From: Flavobacterium succinicans LMG 10402
GTDB lineage: Bacteria; Bacteroidota; Bacteroidia; Flavobacteriales; Flavobacteriaceae
Reading direction: 5' to 3'
Assembly: GCF_000611675.1 (NCBI RefSeq)
Contig: NZ_JATV01000012.1
Coordinates: 51,729 to 115,728 of the forward strand
DNA: 64,000 nt
The position numbers and the translations under genes are program-made. A model generated the notes under the pieces. It made no database searches. It saw only the letters and a list, made by a program, of their open reading frames with translations, and had not been told where the DNA came from. Below, piece after piece: positions 55,858 through 63,690 of this stretch (position 1 is its first letter; each line of letters starts with the position of its first letter).

Positions 55858-58800
55858 ATGACAAAAATATTGGGATTGGATTTGGGAACGAACTCGATAG
55901 GGTGGGCGATTGTGGATAAAGAAGGCAATGAGTTTTCATTAGTGGATAAAGGAGTTAGAATATTTTCAGAAGGAGTGAAATCTGAAAAAGGTATAGAGAG
56001 TTCTCGAGCGGCTGAAAGAACTGGATATAGAAGTGCACGTAAAATTAAATTCAGAAGGAAACTTCGTAAGTATGAAACTTTAAAGGTTTTATCAAAAAAT
56101 GGTATGTGTCCATTATCTCTTGACGAGGTTGAAGCATGGCGTAAATCAGGTTTTAAGCAATATCCGTTAAATCCTGAATTTTTAAATTGGTTACGTACAG
56201 ATGACGTTCATAATATTAACCCCTATGTTTTTAGAGATAGGGCTAGTAAAACTAAAGTTACACTTTATGAAGTAGGAAGAGCGCTTTATCATTTGGCTCA
56301 ACGAAGAGGGTTTTTAAGTAATCGATTAGATCAATCTGCTGAAGGTATAATTGAGCTTCACGCTCCAAACATTGAAAGTAGAATTGAAGAAACAACAACC
56401 ATTAACGACTTAAAAATTGAAATCCAAGAATATTTTGAAGGCTTGGACATTTTGGATAAAAATGCGAAAGAGTTAGATGAGGGTGAAAAGAAGCTTAAAT
56501 CTCTATATAATGCTTTAGATAAAATAATTAAAGCAAATGAATTTGAAAAAGCTAAAACAGAAATCATAGCTAGATTAAATTGGAAAGAAGACCAAGGAGC
56601 GGTAAAACAAGAAATTGGAGAAATTTCTCAAGCAATGAAGGATGGTTGCTTTGAGACCTTGGGTCAATACTTCTATAGTTTGTACAACAAAGGGAAAATA
56701 AGAAATCACTATACAGCCCGAGAAGCTCATTATCTTAATGAATTTGAAAAAATTTGCGAAGTACAAAAAATAAGTGCAATTGACATTAGTGAGAATATCC
56801 CTGAAAAAAGATATTCAGGATTGGCAAAAGAATTGTATCGAGCCATATTTTTTCAACGACCTTTAAAATCACAAAAAGGATTAATTGGGAAATGTTCTTT
56901 GGATAAAACCAAATCTCGTTGTGCTATTTCACATCCTGATTTTGAAGCGTATCGTATGTGGTCTTATCTTAATACGATTAAGATTAAAACGCCACAAGAA
57001 GAACAATTACGTTTTTTAACTATAGAAGAAAAGCAACAATTAATTCCAAAGTTTTTCAGAAAAAAAGACAACTTTAATTTCGAAGACCTATCCAAAGAAC
57101 TTATTCCAAAAGGATATACTCCTGATTTCTATAAGTCTTCAAGTGCAAAAACTGCCTCGTATATTTTTAATTACAAAGCAATAGATAGTGTTGCTGGTTG
57201 TGTGGTTTCAGCCTCTTTAAAAAATGTATTAGGCGAAGAATGGAATACAAAAACATGGACATATGAAACCAAAAATAGTAAAGGCGAATTTGTAAACCGA
57301 GAGGTAGATTACAAAGATTTATGGCATTTGCTGACTGTTTCTACCTCCGATGCTTATTTAGAAGAATACGCAATAGAGAAATTAGGATTGGATGAAAAAA
57401 GAGCCAAATCATTTTCTAAAATCCGATTGAAAAAAGATTTTGCAAGTTTGAGTTTAAGTGCGATTAATAAGATACTTCCTTATCTCAAACAAGGGTTGCT
57501 CTATTCGCATGCGGTATTTATGGCGAATATTGAAAAGATTGTAGATGAAAACATTTGGAACAATCCAGAAGAAAGACTGTACATTCAAAATAAAATCGCT
57601 GAAATTATCGAGAATAATACTTTTGAAAACAGTAAATTAGAAATAGTTAACGGGTTAATTAAAGATAGTAAATTAAATAGTTGTTATTATTCTTTAGAAG
57701 CAGAACAGTCGTATAAAGAAGATTTAGTCAAAAAAGTAAATTCTATTTTTAAAGAAATCGATAACAAAGAAGCTATTGTCAACGATTTATTTCCAGTTTT
57801 TATAGAACAATTAAAGAAATACGAATACATTTCTGTTAAGCGCTTAGACGAGAAAGTATTGGAATTTTTAAAAGGTGAAAATGAAGATGGTGAAATCTAT
57901 TGCACTAATCCTAGCAAGTTGAATAAACTTTTTCATCCATCAGATATTGATGTTTTCAAAAAGAAAGTAATTGAAGATGAGTTTGGTAATAAAAAAGTTG
58001 TTTTAGGTAGTCCATTAATTTCATCTATTAAAAATCCTATGGCAATGCGAGCTTTGCATCAGTTACGTAAAGTTTTAAACACTTTGATTATTGAAGGTTT
58101 GGTAGATGAAAAAACGCGAGTACACATTGAGTTAGCTCGAGAGTTAAACGATGCGAATAAACGAAAAGCAATTCAAGATTTTCAAAAAGAAAACCAAACC
58201 AAAAGAGAGGAATTTCGAAAAGAAATTAAGGCCTTGTATTTGGCTGAAATTAATAAAGAGATTGAGCCTACAGAAGATGATTTGTTACGCTATCAATTAT
58301 GGATAGAACAGGATAAGAAAGAAATCTATGAGGAGGGTAAAAATATCAGTATCTGTGATTTTATTGGCGAAAACCCGAAGTATGATATCGAACATACCGT
58401 GCCAAGAAGTATCTCGCAAGATAATTCCTTAATGAATAAAACCTTGTGTAGCCAGCGTTTTAATCGTGAAATTAAGAAAAACAAAATGCCAATTGAATTG
58501 GCAAATCACGAGGAAATTATTAAACGTGTGGACCATTGGCGCATTGAAGCCGACAAACTTTCGTGGGAAATTGAACAGCTTTCAAAAGGTATAAAAGCCG
58601 CTGCAACCAAAGATACCAAAGACAGAAAAATAAGAAGAAGACATTTTTTAACATTAAAAAGGGATTATCTCAAGGGGAAATATTCACGCTTTGTTTGGAA
58701 AGAGCCTAAAGTAGGTTTTAAAAATAGCCAAATCCCCGACACTGGAATTATTACCAAGTATTCTCGAGCGTATCTAAACTCTTATTTTTCTCGAGTAGAA

Positions 58801-60195
58801 AGTGTAAAAGGGGGAATGGTTGCCGAATTCAGAAAAATATGGGGTATTCAGGAAAGTTATAGTAAAGACGGTAAAAAATATTACGTAGAAAAAGACCGTA
58901 GTAAGCATACGCACCATACGATAGATGCGATTACTATTGCTTGTATGACTAAGGACAAATACGATGTTTTGGCAAAAGCTTGGACAGATGAAGACAATGA
59001 AAACCTACCATTGGCTAGGAAATTATTAGCCGACTCGAAACCTTGGTCTACTTTCACAGAAGATATTAAGAAAATAGAGGAAGAAATCTTGGTTTCGCAT
59101 CATACCCCAGATAATGTAAAAAAACAGGCGAAGAAAATAATTCGTATTCGTGGTCAAAAACAGTATTTGGCAGAAATGACCCAAGAAGAAAACGGTAAAA
59201 AAGTGCCTCAAAAAGACGAAAATGGCAAAATAATTTATAAATTAAATACTGACGGTAAGAGGATTCCTAGAGTCCAGCAAGGCGATACGGTACGAGGTTC
59301 TTTGCATCAAGATAGTATTTACGGAGCCATTAAAAATCCTTTGAATCCAGAAGAAATCCGTTACGTGATTCGTAAAGATATAGAAAGTATCAAGGCTACA
59401 GATGTTGAAAATATTGTGGATGAAGTGGTAAAAGAAAAAGTAAGAGAAGCCATTGCTAATAAAGTATTGCTCATTTCTTCCAATCCACAACAAAAAAATA
59501 AATTGGCTGACAATCAAAAAGTTTGGATGAATGAAGAAAAAGGTATTGCAATTAACAAAGTTAGATTGTATGCCAACTCCGTAAAAAATCCGCTGCATAT
59601 TAAAGAACACAGTAATTTATCGAAATCGAGACACGAACACAAACAAAAAGTGTATGGTCAGAATGATGAGAATTATGCCATGGCAATTTATGAATTGGAT
59701 GGGAAACGAGAATTTGAGTTGATTAACAATTTTACTTTAGCTAAATTGCAAAAAACAGGAGAAGGGTTTTATCCTTTATTCAAAGAAAAAGAAGTTAAAG
59801 GAAAAAAAATATTATATCCAATTGCTAAAAGCAATAATAGAGATGTTGTTTTGAGAAAGGGTCAGCAAGTTATTTTTTATGATAAAGCTCTTGAAAAACC
59901 TTTAGACATCAGTCATATCGATGATTTTACAGGGAGAATTTACATAATTGAAGGATTGTCAATCAATAGAGTTAAATCAGGAAACAATATTTATGAGTTT
60001 GGTGTAATTCAATTGAGATATTTTAAAGAAGCTAGAAAAGCAGATGACATTAAAAAGGATAAGTATAAACCAGATGGTGATTTTAAATTAGGTGAAAATA
60101 AACCGACAAGAAAAATGAGTCCAGGACAATTTAACGCATTTGTTGAGGGAATTGATTTTAAAGTATTGCCTTCGGGTAAGTTTGAAAAAATATAA
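55858..60195 (+). CDS. cas9: CRISPR-associated endonuclease Cas9 (type II-C-like, large Bacteroidota form)
   Basis: A 1445-residue RNA-guided nuclease. The ATG at 55858 (MTKILGLDLGTNSIGWAIVD) puts the RuvC-I motif at the N-terminus; a longer TTG frame adds 27 residues and is unlikely. D8 is the RuvC-I aspartate. The Arg-rich bridge helix follows (RTGYRSARKIKFRRKLRKY). RuvC-II: HIELARELND with E758. HNH: YDIEHTVPRS with H846, and N869 in FNREIKKNKMP. RuvC-III: HHTIDAITIACM with H1020 and D1023. All catalytic residues are present, so it should be active. It is longer than classical II-C Cas9 proteins but in the range of Flavobacterium ones. No csn2 or cas4 is present. A 46-codon frame follows after 2 nt, and cas1/cas2 face it from the other side. 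Confidence 0.97.
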   Translation: MTKILGLDLGTNSIGWAIVDKEGNEFSLVDKGVRIFSEGVKSEKGIESSRAAERTGYRSARKIKFRRKLRKYETLKVLSKNGMCPLSLDEVEAWRKSGFKQYPLNPEFLNWLRTDDVHNINPYVFRDRASKTKVTLYEVGRALYHLAQRRGFLSNRLDQSAEGIIELHAPNIESRIEETTTINDLKIEIQEYFEGLDILDKNAKELDEGEKKLKSLYNALDKIIKANEFEKAKTEIIARLNWKEDQGAVKQEIGEISQAMKDGCFETLGQYFYSLYNKGKIRNHYTAREAHYLNEFEKICEVQKISAIDISENIPEKRYSGLAKELYRAIFFQRPLKSQKGLIGKCSLDKTKSRCAISHPDFEAYRMWSYLNTIKIKTPQEEQLRFLTIEEKQQLIPKFFRKKDNFNFEDLSKELIPKGYTPDFYKSSSAKTASYIFNYKAIDSVAGCVVSASLKNVLGEEWNTKTWTYETKNSKGEFVNREVDYKDLWHLLTVSTSDAYLEEYAIEKLGLDEKRAKSFSKIRLKKDFASLSLSAINKILPYLKQGLLYSHAVFMANIEKIVDENIWNNPEERLYIQNKIAEIIENNTFENSKLEIVNGLIKDSKLNSCYYSLEAEQSYKEDLVKKVNSIFKEIDNKEAIVNDLFPVFIEQLKKYEYISVKRLDEKVLEFLKGENEDGEIYCTNPSKLNKLFHPSDIDVFKKKVIEDEFGNKKVVLGSPLISSIKNPMAMRALHQLRKVLNTLIIEGLVDEKTRVHIELARELNDANKRKAIQDFQKENQTKREEFRKEIKALYLAEINKEIEPTEDDLLRYQLWIEQDKKEIYEEGKNISICDFIGENPKYDIEHTVPRSISQDNSLMNKTLCSQRFNREIKKNKMPIELANHEEIIKRVDHWRIEADKLSWEIEQLSKGIKAAATKDTKDRKIRRRHFLTLKRDYLKGKYSRFVWKEPKVGFKNSQIPDTGIITKYSRAYLNSYFSRVESVKGGMVAEFRKIWGIQESYSKDGKKYYVEKDRSKHTHHTIDAITIACMTKDKYDVLAKAWTDEDNENLPLARKLLADSKPWSTFTEDIKKIEEEILVSHHTPDNVKKQAKKIIRIRGQKQYLAEMTQEENGKKVPQKDENGKIIYKLNTDGKRIPRVQQGDTVRGSLHQDSIYGAIKNPLNPEEIRYVIRKDIESIKATDVENIVDEVVKEKVREAIANKVLLISSNPQQKNKLADNQKVWMNEEKGIAINKVRLYANSVKNPLHIKEHSNLSKSRHEHKQKVYGQNDENYAMAIYELDGKREFELINNFTLAKLQKTGEGFYPLFKEKEVKGKKILYPIAKSNNRDVVLRKGQQVIFYDKALEKPLDISHIDDFTGRIYIIEGLSINRVKSGNNIYEFGVIQLRYFKEARKADDIKKDKYKPDGDFKLGENKPTRKMSPGQFNAFVEGIDFKVLPSGKFEKI

Positions 60196-60197
60196 TT

Positions 60198-60338
60198 ATG
60201 GAAGAATCAAAACTAACAAAAGAACAAATAGAGAAAATTCAAGCTAAATTGGATAGAACTTCCAAAAGTGGTTTAGTACAAAAACAAACTAAAGAAGAAA
60301 TGTTAGCAGAATTCAAAAGGAAATTAAATATGGTATAG
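60198..60338 (+). CDS. Small 46-codon open frame directly after cas9
   Basis: It starts 2 nt after the cas9 stop (TAATTATG) and encodes a highly charged, probably helical peptide: begins MEESKLTKEQIEKIQAKLD, ends EEMLAEFKRKLNMV, with 9 Lys, 2 Arg and 8 acidic residues and no Cys. There is no signal or membrane segment. The tight spacing would allow translational coupling with cas9. I do not recognise the family. It could be a small Cas9-associated protein, the remnant of a longer gene, or chance. The absence of stops over 46 codons in AT-rich DNA and the Lys/Glu-rich helix pattern favour a real gene. Confidence 0.5.
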   Translation: MEESKLTKEQIEKIQAKLDRTSKSGLVQKQTKEEMLAEFKRKLNMV

Positions 60339-60461
60339 TTTTTTTATATCTACAAAGTTGGACTCACACTTGTGGCTTTGGTTGTATTTTTTTCTCCATC
60401 GGAATGTAAAAAAAAGTTGGAATTGCTCTTTGACATGAAGTTTTTTAAACTCTTAAACCAC

Positions 60462-60526
60462 CAAACCACAACTGAAAGGTAGGGCATCCGCCCAGCAGGG
60501 ATGCTATAGCTTTCAGTTGTGGTTTG
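60462..60526. repeat. Perfect 17-bp inverted repeat overlapping the start of the CRISPR repeat
   Basis: CAAACCACAACTGAAAG (60462-60478) and CTTTCAGTTGTGGTTTG (60510-60526) are exact reverse complements around a 31-nt loop. The loop holds a second stem (GGCATCC / GGGATGC). The last 11 bp of the right arm are the first 11 bp of the CRISPR repeat, and the other 6 bp lie outside it. The structure would hide the 5' part of the repeat from the tracrRNA in a plus-strand transcript. Confidence 0.8.
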
Positions 60527-60551
60527 ATTAAAGATTAGAAGACACGATATT
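60516..60551 (+). CRISPR. Solitary 36-nt type II CRISPR repeat (no array)
   Basis: It starts GTTGTGGTTTG, has the core GATTAAAGATTAGAAG and ends ACACGATATT. The core is identical to the plus-strand copy of the tracrRNA anti-repeat at 55729-55744, and GTTGTG pairs with CACAAT of the tracrRNA. This fixes its orientation as plus-strand and shows it is the repeat of this system. No second copy occurs within the window, so there is no repeat-spacer array. The flanks carry complements: upstream CAAACCACAAC; downstream CTTCTAAT plus AATCAA (60566-60579) and AATATCGT (60593-60600). Confidence 0.85.
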
Positions 60552-60603
60552 AGTTGGTTTGTTACCTTCTAATAATCAAGAGATTAATTTGGAATATCGT
60601 ATA

Positions 60604-60656
60604 AAAAAACGCCTCTTTTTTGCCCTGATAAAGCAAGATTGAGGCATTTTTTATTT
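60604..60656. terminator. Bidirectional terminator between the solitary repeat and cas2
   Basis: GCCTC / GAGGC outer stem with inner TTGC / GCAA, an A-run on the left and T-runs on the right (and TTTTTTT on the minus strand). It should stop both the plus-strand transcript from cas9 and the minus-strand transcript from cas1-cas2. Confidence 0.7.
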
Positions 60657-60662
60657 TGTAGA

Positions 60663-60992
60663 TTAAAACAGTTCCAATTGTGTCGGTTGTGGAGCTTTTG
60701 GTACTTCGGCTTTGCCCCAGAAATTCATAATGTTGCCAAATTGTTTATCGGTAATACGCAGTATACTTACTTTGCCCATAGGAGGTAAGAGTTGGTGGAT
60801 CCTTTTTTCGTGCACATCGGCACTTTCACTACTGGCACAATGCCGGATATAAACCGAAAATTGCATCATACTGAAACCGTCTTTGATCAAATGGCCTCTA
60901 AATTGTGAAGCGTTTCTTCTATCCTTTTTGGTTTCGGTGGGCAAGTCAAAAAATACAAATAACCACATAATTCGGTAGCCGTTTAAGTCCAT
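60663..60992 (-). CDS. cas2: CRISPR-associated protein Cas2
   Basis: A 109-residue ferredoxin-like protein (YRIMWLFVFFDLPTETKKDR, FSVYIRHCASSESADVHEKR). The conserved Asp is in FFDLP. The C-terminal tail PQPTQLELF is typical of type II Cas2. Together with Cas1 it captures new spacers. Its start overlaps the cas1 stop by 10 bp, showing translational coupling. Confidence 0.95.
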   Translation of the reverse strand: MDLNGYRIMWLFVFFDLPTETKKDRRNASQFRGHLIKDGFSMMQFSVYIRHCASSESADVHEKRIHQLLPPMGKVSILRITDKQFGNIMNFWGKAEVPKAPQPTQLELF

Positions 60993-61876
60993 AATTTAGG
61001 ATATTTTATTTTCTTGCGTTCGCCAGTATAGCATTGCTGCAAGGAACTGGCGGTTTTTTGTAGCGCCACCATCAACGGACTCTTTTCGTCTTCAAAATAA
61101 ACGGTTTGTGTTAGAATTTGCAATAAATCGGCTTTGATTTTGGTGTTGAGGTCTTGTTCTTCATACTGTTCTATGATTTCAAATACCTTTTCATCTACTA
61201 GCGGGCGAAAGGGTTCCATTATATCATCTGCCAAAGCAAAAGCATTGTATTTACTTTTATGATGAATGCCCAAAGTGTTCAATAATCCACTCCCCGAAAG
61301 GGCTCTTGCAGTGGCTGCTCGTAGAATGGCGTAACCATAATTGAGAAAATTATTAGGGTAGTCGCCAAATCGTTCCCTTTTGAAGGCGATGTCTGTAGTT
61401 TCAAAAAAGCTTTTCCAATATTGACTCGCAGCAACGCCTTCCATATTGCTACTATCGCCACTCAATACTTTGGAAGCCAAAAAATCCAAGGTGTTTTTTT
61501 GGCTGGTTAATTTGTGGAGTAAAAGACCTTGGTTAGTAATTTTTTCAATAATGGTCTGTTGCCACAACTGTTTTTTGAGGGGCAAGGAGGCTTCGATTTG
61601 ATTTCTGAAGATTTCTTGTTGGATATGATGGCTATTCAAGTTTAAGAATTGTCCATTGGGTAGATGATTCTTATTGCAAATGATAACTGCCGAATTGTTC
61701 TCAATTAATAAATTCATAGCAGGAATACTAATATAAATTTCAGGATGATCCAAAACCAAAAAACCGATTTCCTCAATGGGCACCGTTCCTTCTCTAGTTT
61801 CTGATTTAACAATGAGCTGTAAATTTTTGGCTGAAATAGAAGATTTGTTTTCTATTAAAAGGGTCTTTTTTAACAT
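60983..61876 (-). CDS. cas1: CRISPR-associated endonuclease Cas1 (type II)
   Basis: A 297-residue integrase of spacer acquisition. Metal ligands are E146 (SSNMEGVAASQYW), H205 (TLGIHHKSKY) and E221 (ALADDIMEPFRPLVD), all present. Length is normal for type II. It heads the cas1-cas2 pair on the strand opposite to cas9. An intact adaptation pair next to a one-repeat locus is unusual. Confidence 0.96.
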   Translation of the reverse strand: MLKKTLLIENKSSISAKNLQLIVKSETREGTVPIEEIGFLVLDHPEIYISIPAMNLLIENNSAVIICNKNHLPNGQFLNLNSHHIQQEIFRNQIEASLPLKKQLWQQTIIEKITNQGLLLHKLTSQKNTLDFLASKVLSGDSSNMEGVAASQYWKSFFETTDIAFKRERFGDYPNNFLNYGYAILRAATARALSGSGLLNTLGIHHKSKYNAFALADDIMEPFRPLVDEKVFEIIEQYEEQDLNTKIKADLLQILTQTVYFEDEKSPLMVALQKTASSLQQCYTGERKKIKYPKLWT

Positions 61877-62011
61877 GGGAATAAAAGTTTAAGTAGTTAT
61901 TAATAAGTGTAATACTATCAAAACACATGCCTATCTCAAGTACGAGCATCAACCGCAGCTATTAACTGTGGTTGATTTTGGTTTGGATCGCTTTGTTTTG
62001 CTGTCTTGTTG

Positions 62012-62019
62012 TATCTTTG
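62012..62019 (+). promoter_or_regulatory. Putative -7 box (TATCTTTG)
   Basis: TATCTTTG fits TAnnTTTG, 16 nt after a TTG and 16 nt before the ATG at 62036. The spacing is one base shorter than usual. Confidence 0.45.
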
Positions 62020-62035
62020 TGGACAAATTTTAAAC

Positions 62036-63226
62036 ATGAGAATACTAGTAATATCCATTTTTTTGCTTTCTTTTTGCAACGGGTTTAGCCAGAAGGTTGC
62101 CAAGCCCTATGTCGTTTTAGTGTCATTAGACGGATTCAGATGGGACTATCCCGATATATTTGATACTCCAAATTTGGATCGTTTGGCCCAAAATGGTGTA
62201 AAAGCCAAGTCCATGCAGCCCAGTTATCCTACCAAAACATTTCCTAATCATTACTCCATTGTCACAGGATTATACCCGGATCATCATGGAATAGTAAACA
62301 ATAATTTTTATGATAAGGAGATACAAAAAGTATTTACCTTAAAAACGGCAGCCAAAAGAGAAGCGCATTTTTATGGAGGAAATCCGATTTGGAACCTAGC
62401 GGAACAGCAGGGAGTAAAAACCGCTTGTTACTACTGGCCCGGTTCGGATACAGGAGTAAAGAGTCCGAGTATCTTTAAAATATATGATGATACAGTAAGT
62501 TACGAAAGTCGTATTAATACCGTTATCGATTGGCTTAGTCTATCAGAATCCGAAAGACCACACTTAATCACCTTGTATTTTGATCAACCCGACAAAACTG
62601 GGCATGATTTTGGTCCTTTATCAGCCGAAAATAAAAAAACAGTTACTGAAGTGGATGCAGTAATTGGACAATTGATGCAGCGGCTTGATGCGCTTCCTAT
62701 CGGTAAAGAAATCAATCTCATTGTGCTCTCAGACCACGGAATGGCATCAATTAGCAATGACAAAAAAGTAGCCATTCTCGATTACCTTCAACCAGAATGG
62801 TACGGATATGCTGCCGTAATCAATCCCATTATGAGTCTTGAAGCAAAACCAGAATATACTGAGGCTATTGCCAATGCTTTAAAAAAAGTGCCTAACATTA
62901 AATGGTATCCTTCGGCAAAAGTACCTAAGCGACTGCATTTTGGCGCCAATCCAAGAGCACTCGACTTTGTGATAGAGGCCGAGGAAGGATTTAGTTTGGT
63001 TTATAAACCCGATCAAAAAGTTAGCGGTGGTACACATGGCTATGATAACGACATACAAGATATGCAGGCAATTTTTTACGCTAAAGGGCCCAACTTTAAA
63101 ACAGGAAAAAAAGTAAAATCATTTCGTAATGTTAGTGTTTATCCCTTAATTGCCGAAATTCTGGGACTGAAAACAGAAACAATAGATGGAGACTTGGCCG
63201 AGGTGAAAGCGATGTTGCGTAACTAA
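62036..63226 (+). CDS. Ectonucleotide pyrophosphatase/phosphodiesterase (alkaline phosphatase superfamily)
   Basis: A 396-residue exported enzyme. The start at 62036 gives signal peptide MRILVISIFLLSFCNGFSQ; an upstream in-frame start would lie before the predicted promoter box. Metal site 1 is in VVLVSLDGFRWDY. The nucleophile Thr is in SYPTKTFPNHYSIVTGLYPD. Further ligands appear in YFDQPDKTGHDFGP and LIVLSDHGMAS, with a final His in SGGTHGYDND. The NPP family hydrolyses nucleotide or lipid phosphodiesters in the periplasm or on the surface. It stands alone next to cas1. Confidence 0.92.
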   Translation: MRILVISIFLLSFCNGFSQKVAKPYVVLVSLDGFRWDYPDIFDTPNLDRLAQNGVKAKSMQPSYPTKTFPNHYSIVTGLYPDHHGIVNNNFYDKEIQKVFTLKTAAKREAHFYGGNPIWNLAEQQGVKTACYYWPGSDTGVKSPSIFKIYDDTVSYESRINTVIDWLSLSESERPHLITLYFDQPDKTGHDFGPLSAENKKTVTEVDAVIGQLMQRLDALPIGKEINLIVLSDHGMASISNDKKVAILDYLQPEWYGYAAVINPIMSLEAKPEYTEAIANALKKVPNIKWYPSAKVPKRLHFGANPRALDFVIEAEEGFSLVYKPDQKVSGGTHGYDNDIQDMQAIFYAKGPNFKTGKKVKSFRNVSVYPLIAEILGLKTETIDGDLAEVKAMLRN

Positions 63227-63331
63227 TTTCCATTAGACTTACAATGTAGTTCATACATCATCCTTTCTACTGCACAAATCCTCAGGCTATACATTTAGTG
63301 CAATCGTGGTGTATACAATTGTTATGGCGTT

Positions 63332-63393
63332 CTCCTTATATATAGAGAAGTTTGGTTTTAAGCCAGAAGTTTGGTGGTACTATATATAAGGAG
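63332..63393. repeat. Perfect 14-bp inverted repeat with internal direct repeats
   Basis: CTCCTTATATATAG (63332-63345) and CTATATATAAGGAG (63380-63393) flank 34 nt that contain AGAAGTTTGG twice (63346-63355 and 63365-63374). No open frame and no T-run. It could be a transcription-factor site, an RNA hairpin or the ends of a miniature element. Confidence 0.7.
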
Positions 63394-63482
63394 CCGGGCT
63401 ATTCGCTACAAGTCCTCGACTAGTTTCGTTGTCACTACACTAGTCTGTGGGCTTTTCACTACTATCCCTAACGCGTAAAGTC
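63394..63482 (-). repeat. Dispersed intergenic repeat element, related head sequence
   Basis: On the minus strand it begins GCGTTAGGGATAGTAGTGAA, like the head of the repeat at 5371 (GCGTTAGGGATTCCTTCAC), and ends near TAGCGAATAGCCCGGCTCC. It contains GACTAGT / ACTAGTC. It looks like another member of the Flavobacterium intergenic repeat families. From 63483 to 63690 the DNA is AT-rich with no gene seen. Confidence 0.5.
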
Positions 63483-63690
63483 GTATCTAAGCGCTAATCT
63501 TGTATATAGACTAATGCTTTATATGTATGGAGATAAAATAAATATAAAGAGAGCGGTTTTGTCCTCTAGCCTCAAACTCTATATTCTATACTGTAAAAGC
63601 TGTTTATACACTATATATACTGTATGGATAAAGTATAGATAGAGTATGAAAAGTGTATTTTACTAGTGATTTAGGATTAGTTGTTGAATA

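Noticed and set aside
60435..60482. 15-codon frame MKFFKLLNHQTTTER before the solitary repeat, as a leader peptide
   Set aside because: It overlaps the left arm of the 17-bp inverted repeat, so its composition is set by that structure; no start signals or following gene support it.
60552..60590. The 30 nt after the solitary repeat as a spacer followed by a second repeat
   Set aside because: The next sequence (GATTAATTTGGAATATCG) does not start with GTTGTGG and shares only fragments with the repeat, so no second repeat can be claimed.
61877..62035. Possible CRISPR leader or repeats after cas1 (GTGGTTG-like phrase near 61960)
   Set aside because: Only a short resemblance to the repeat (CTGTGGTTGATTTTGG) within a small hairpin; no core GATTAAAGATTAG, so not counted as a repeat.
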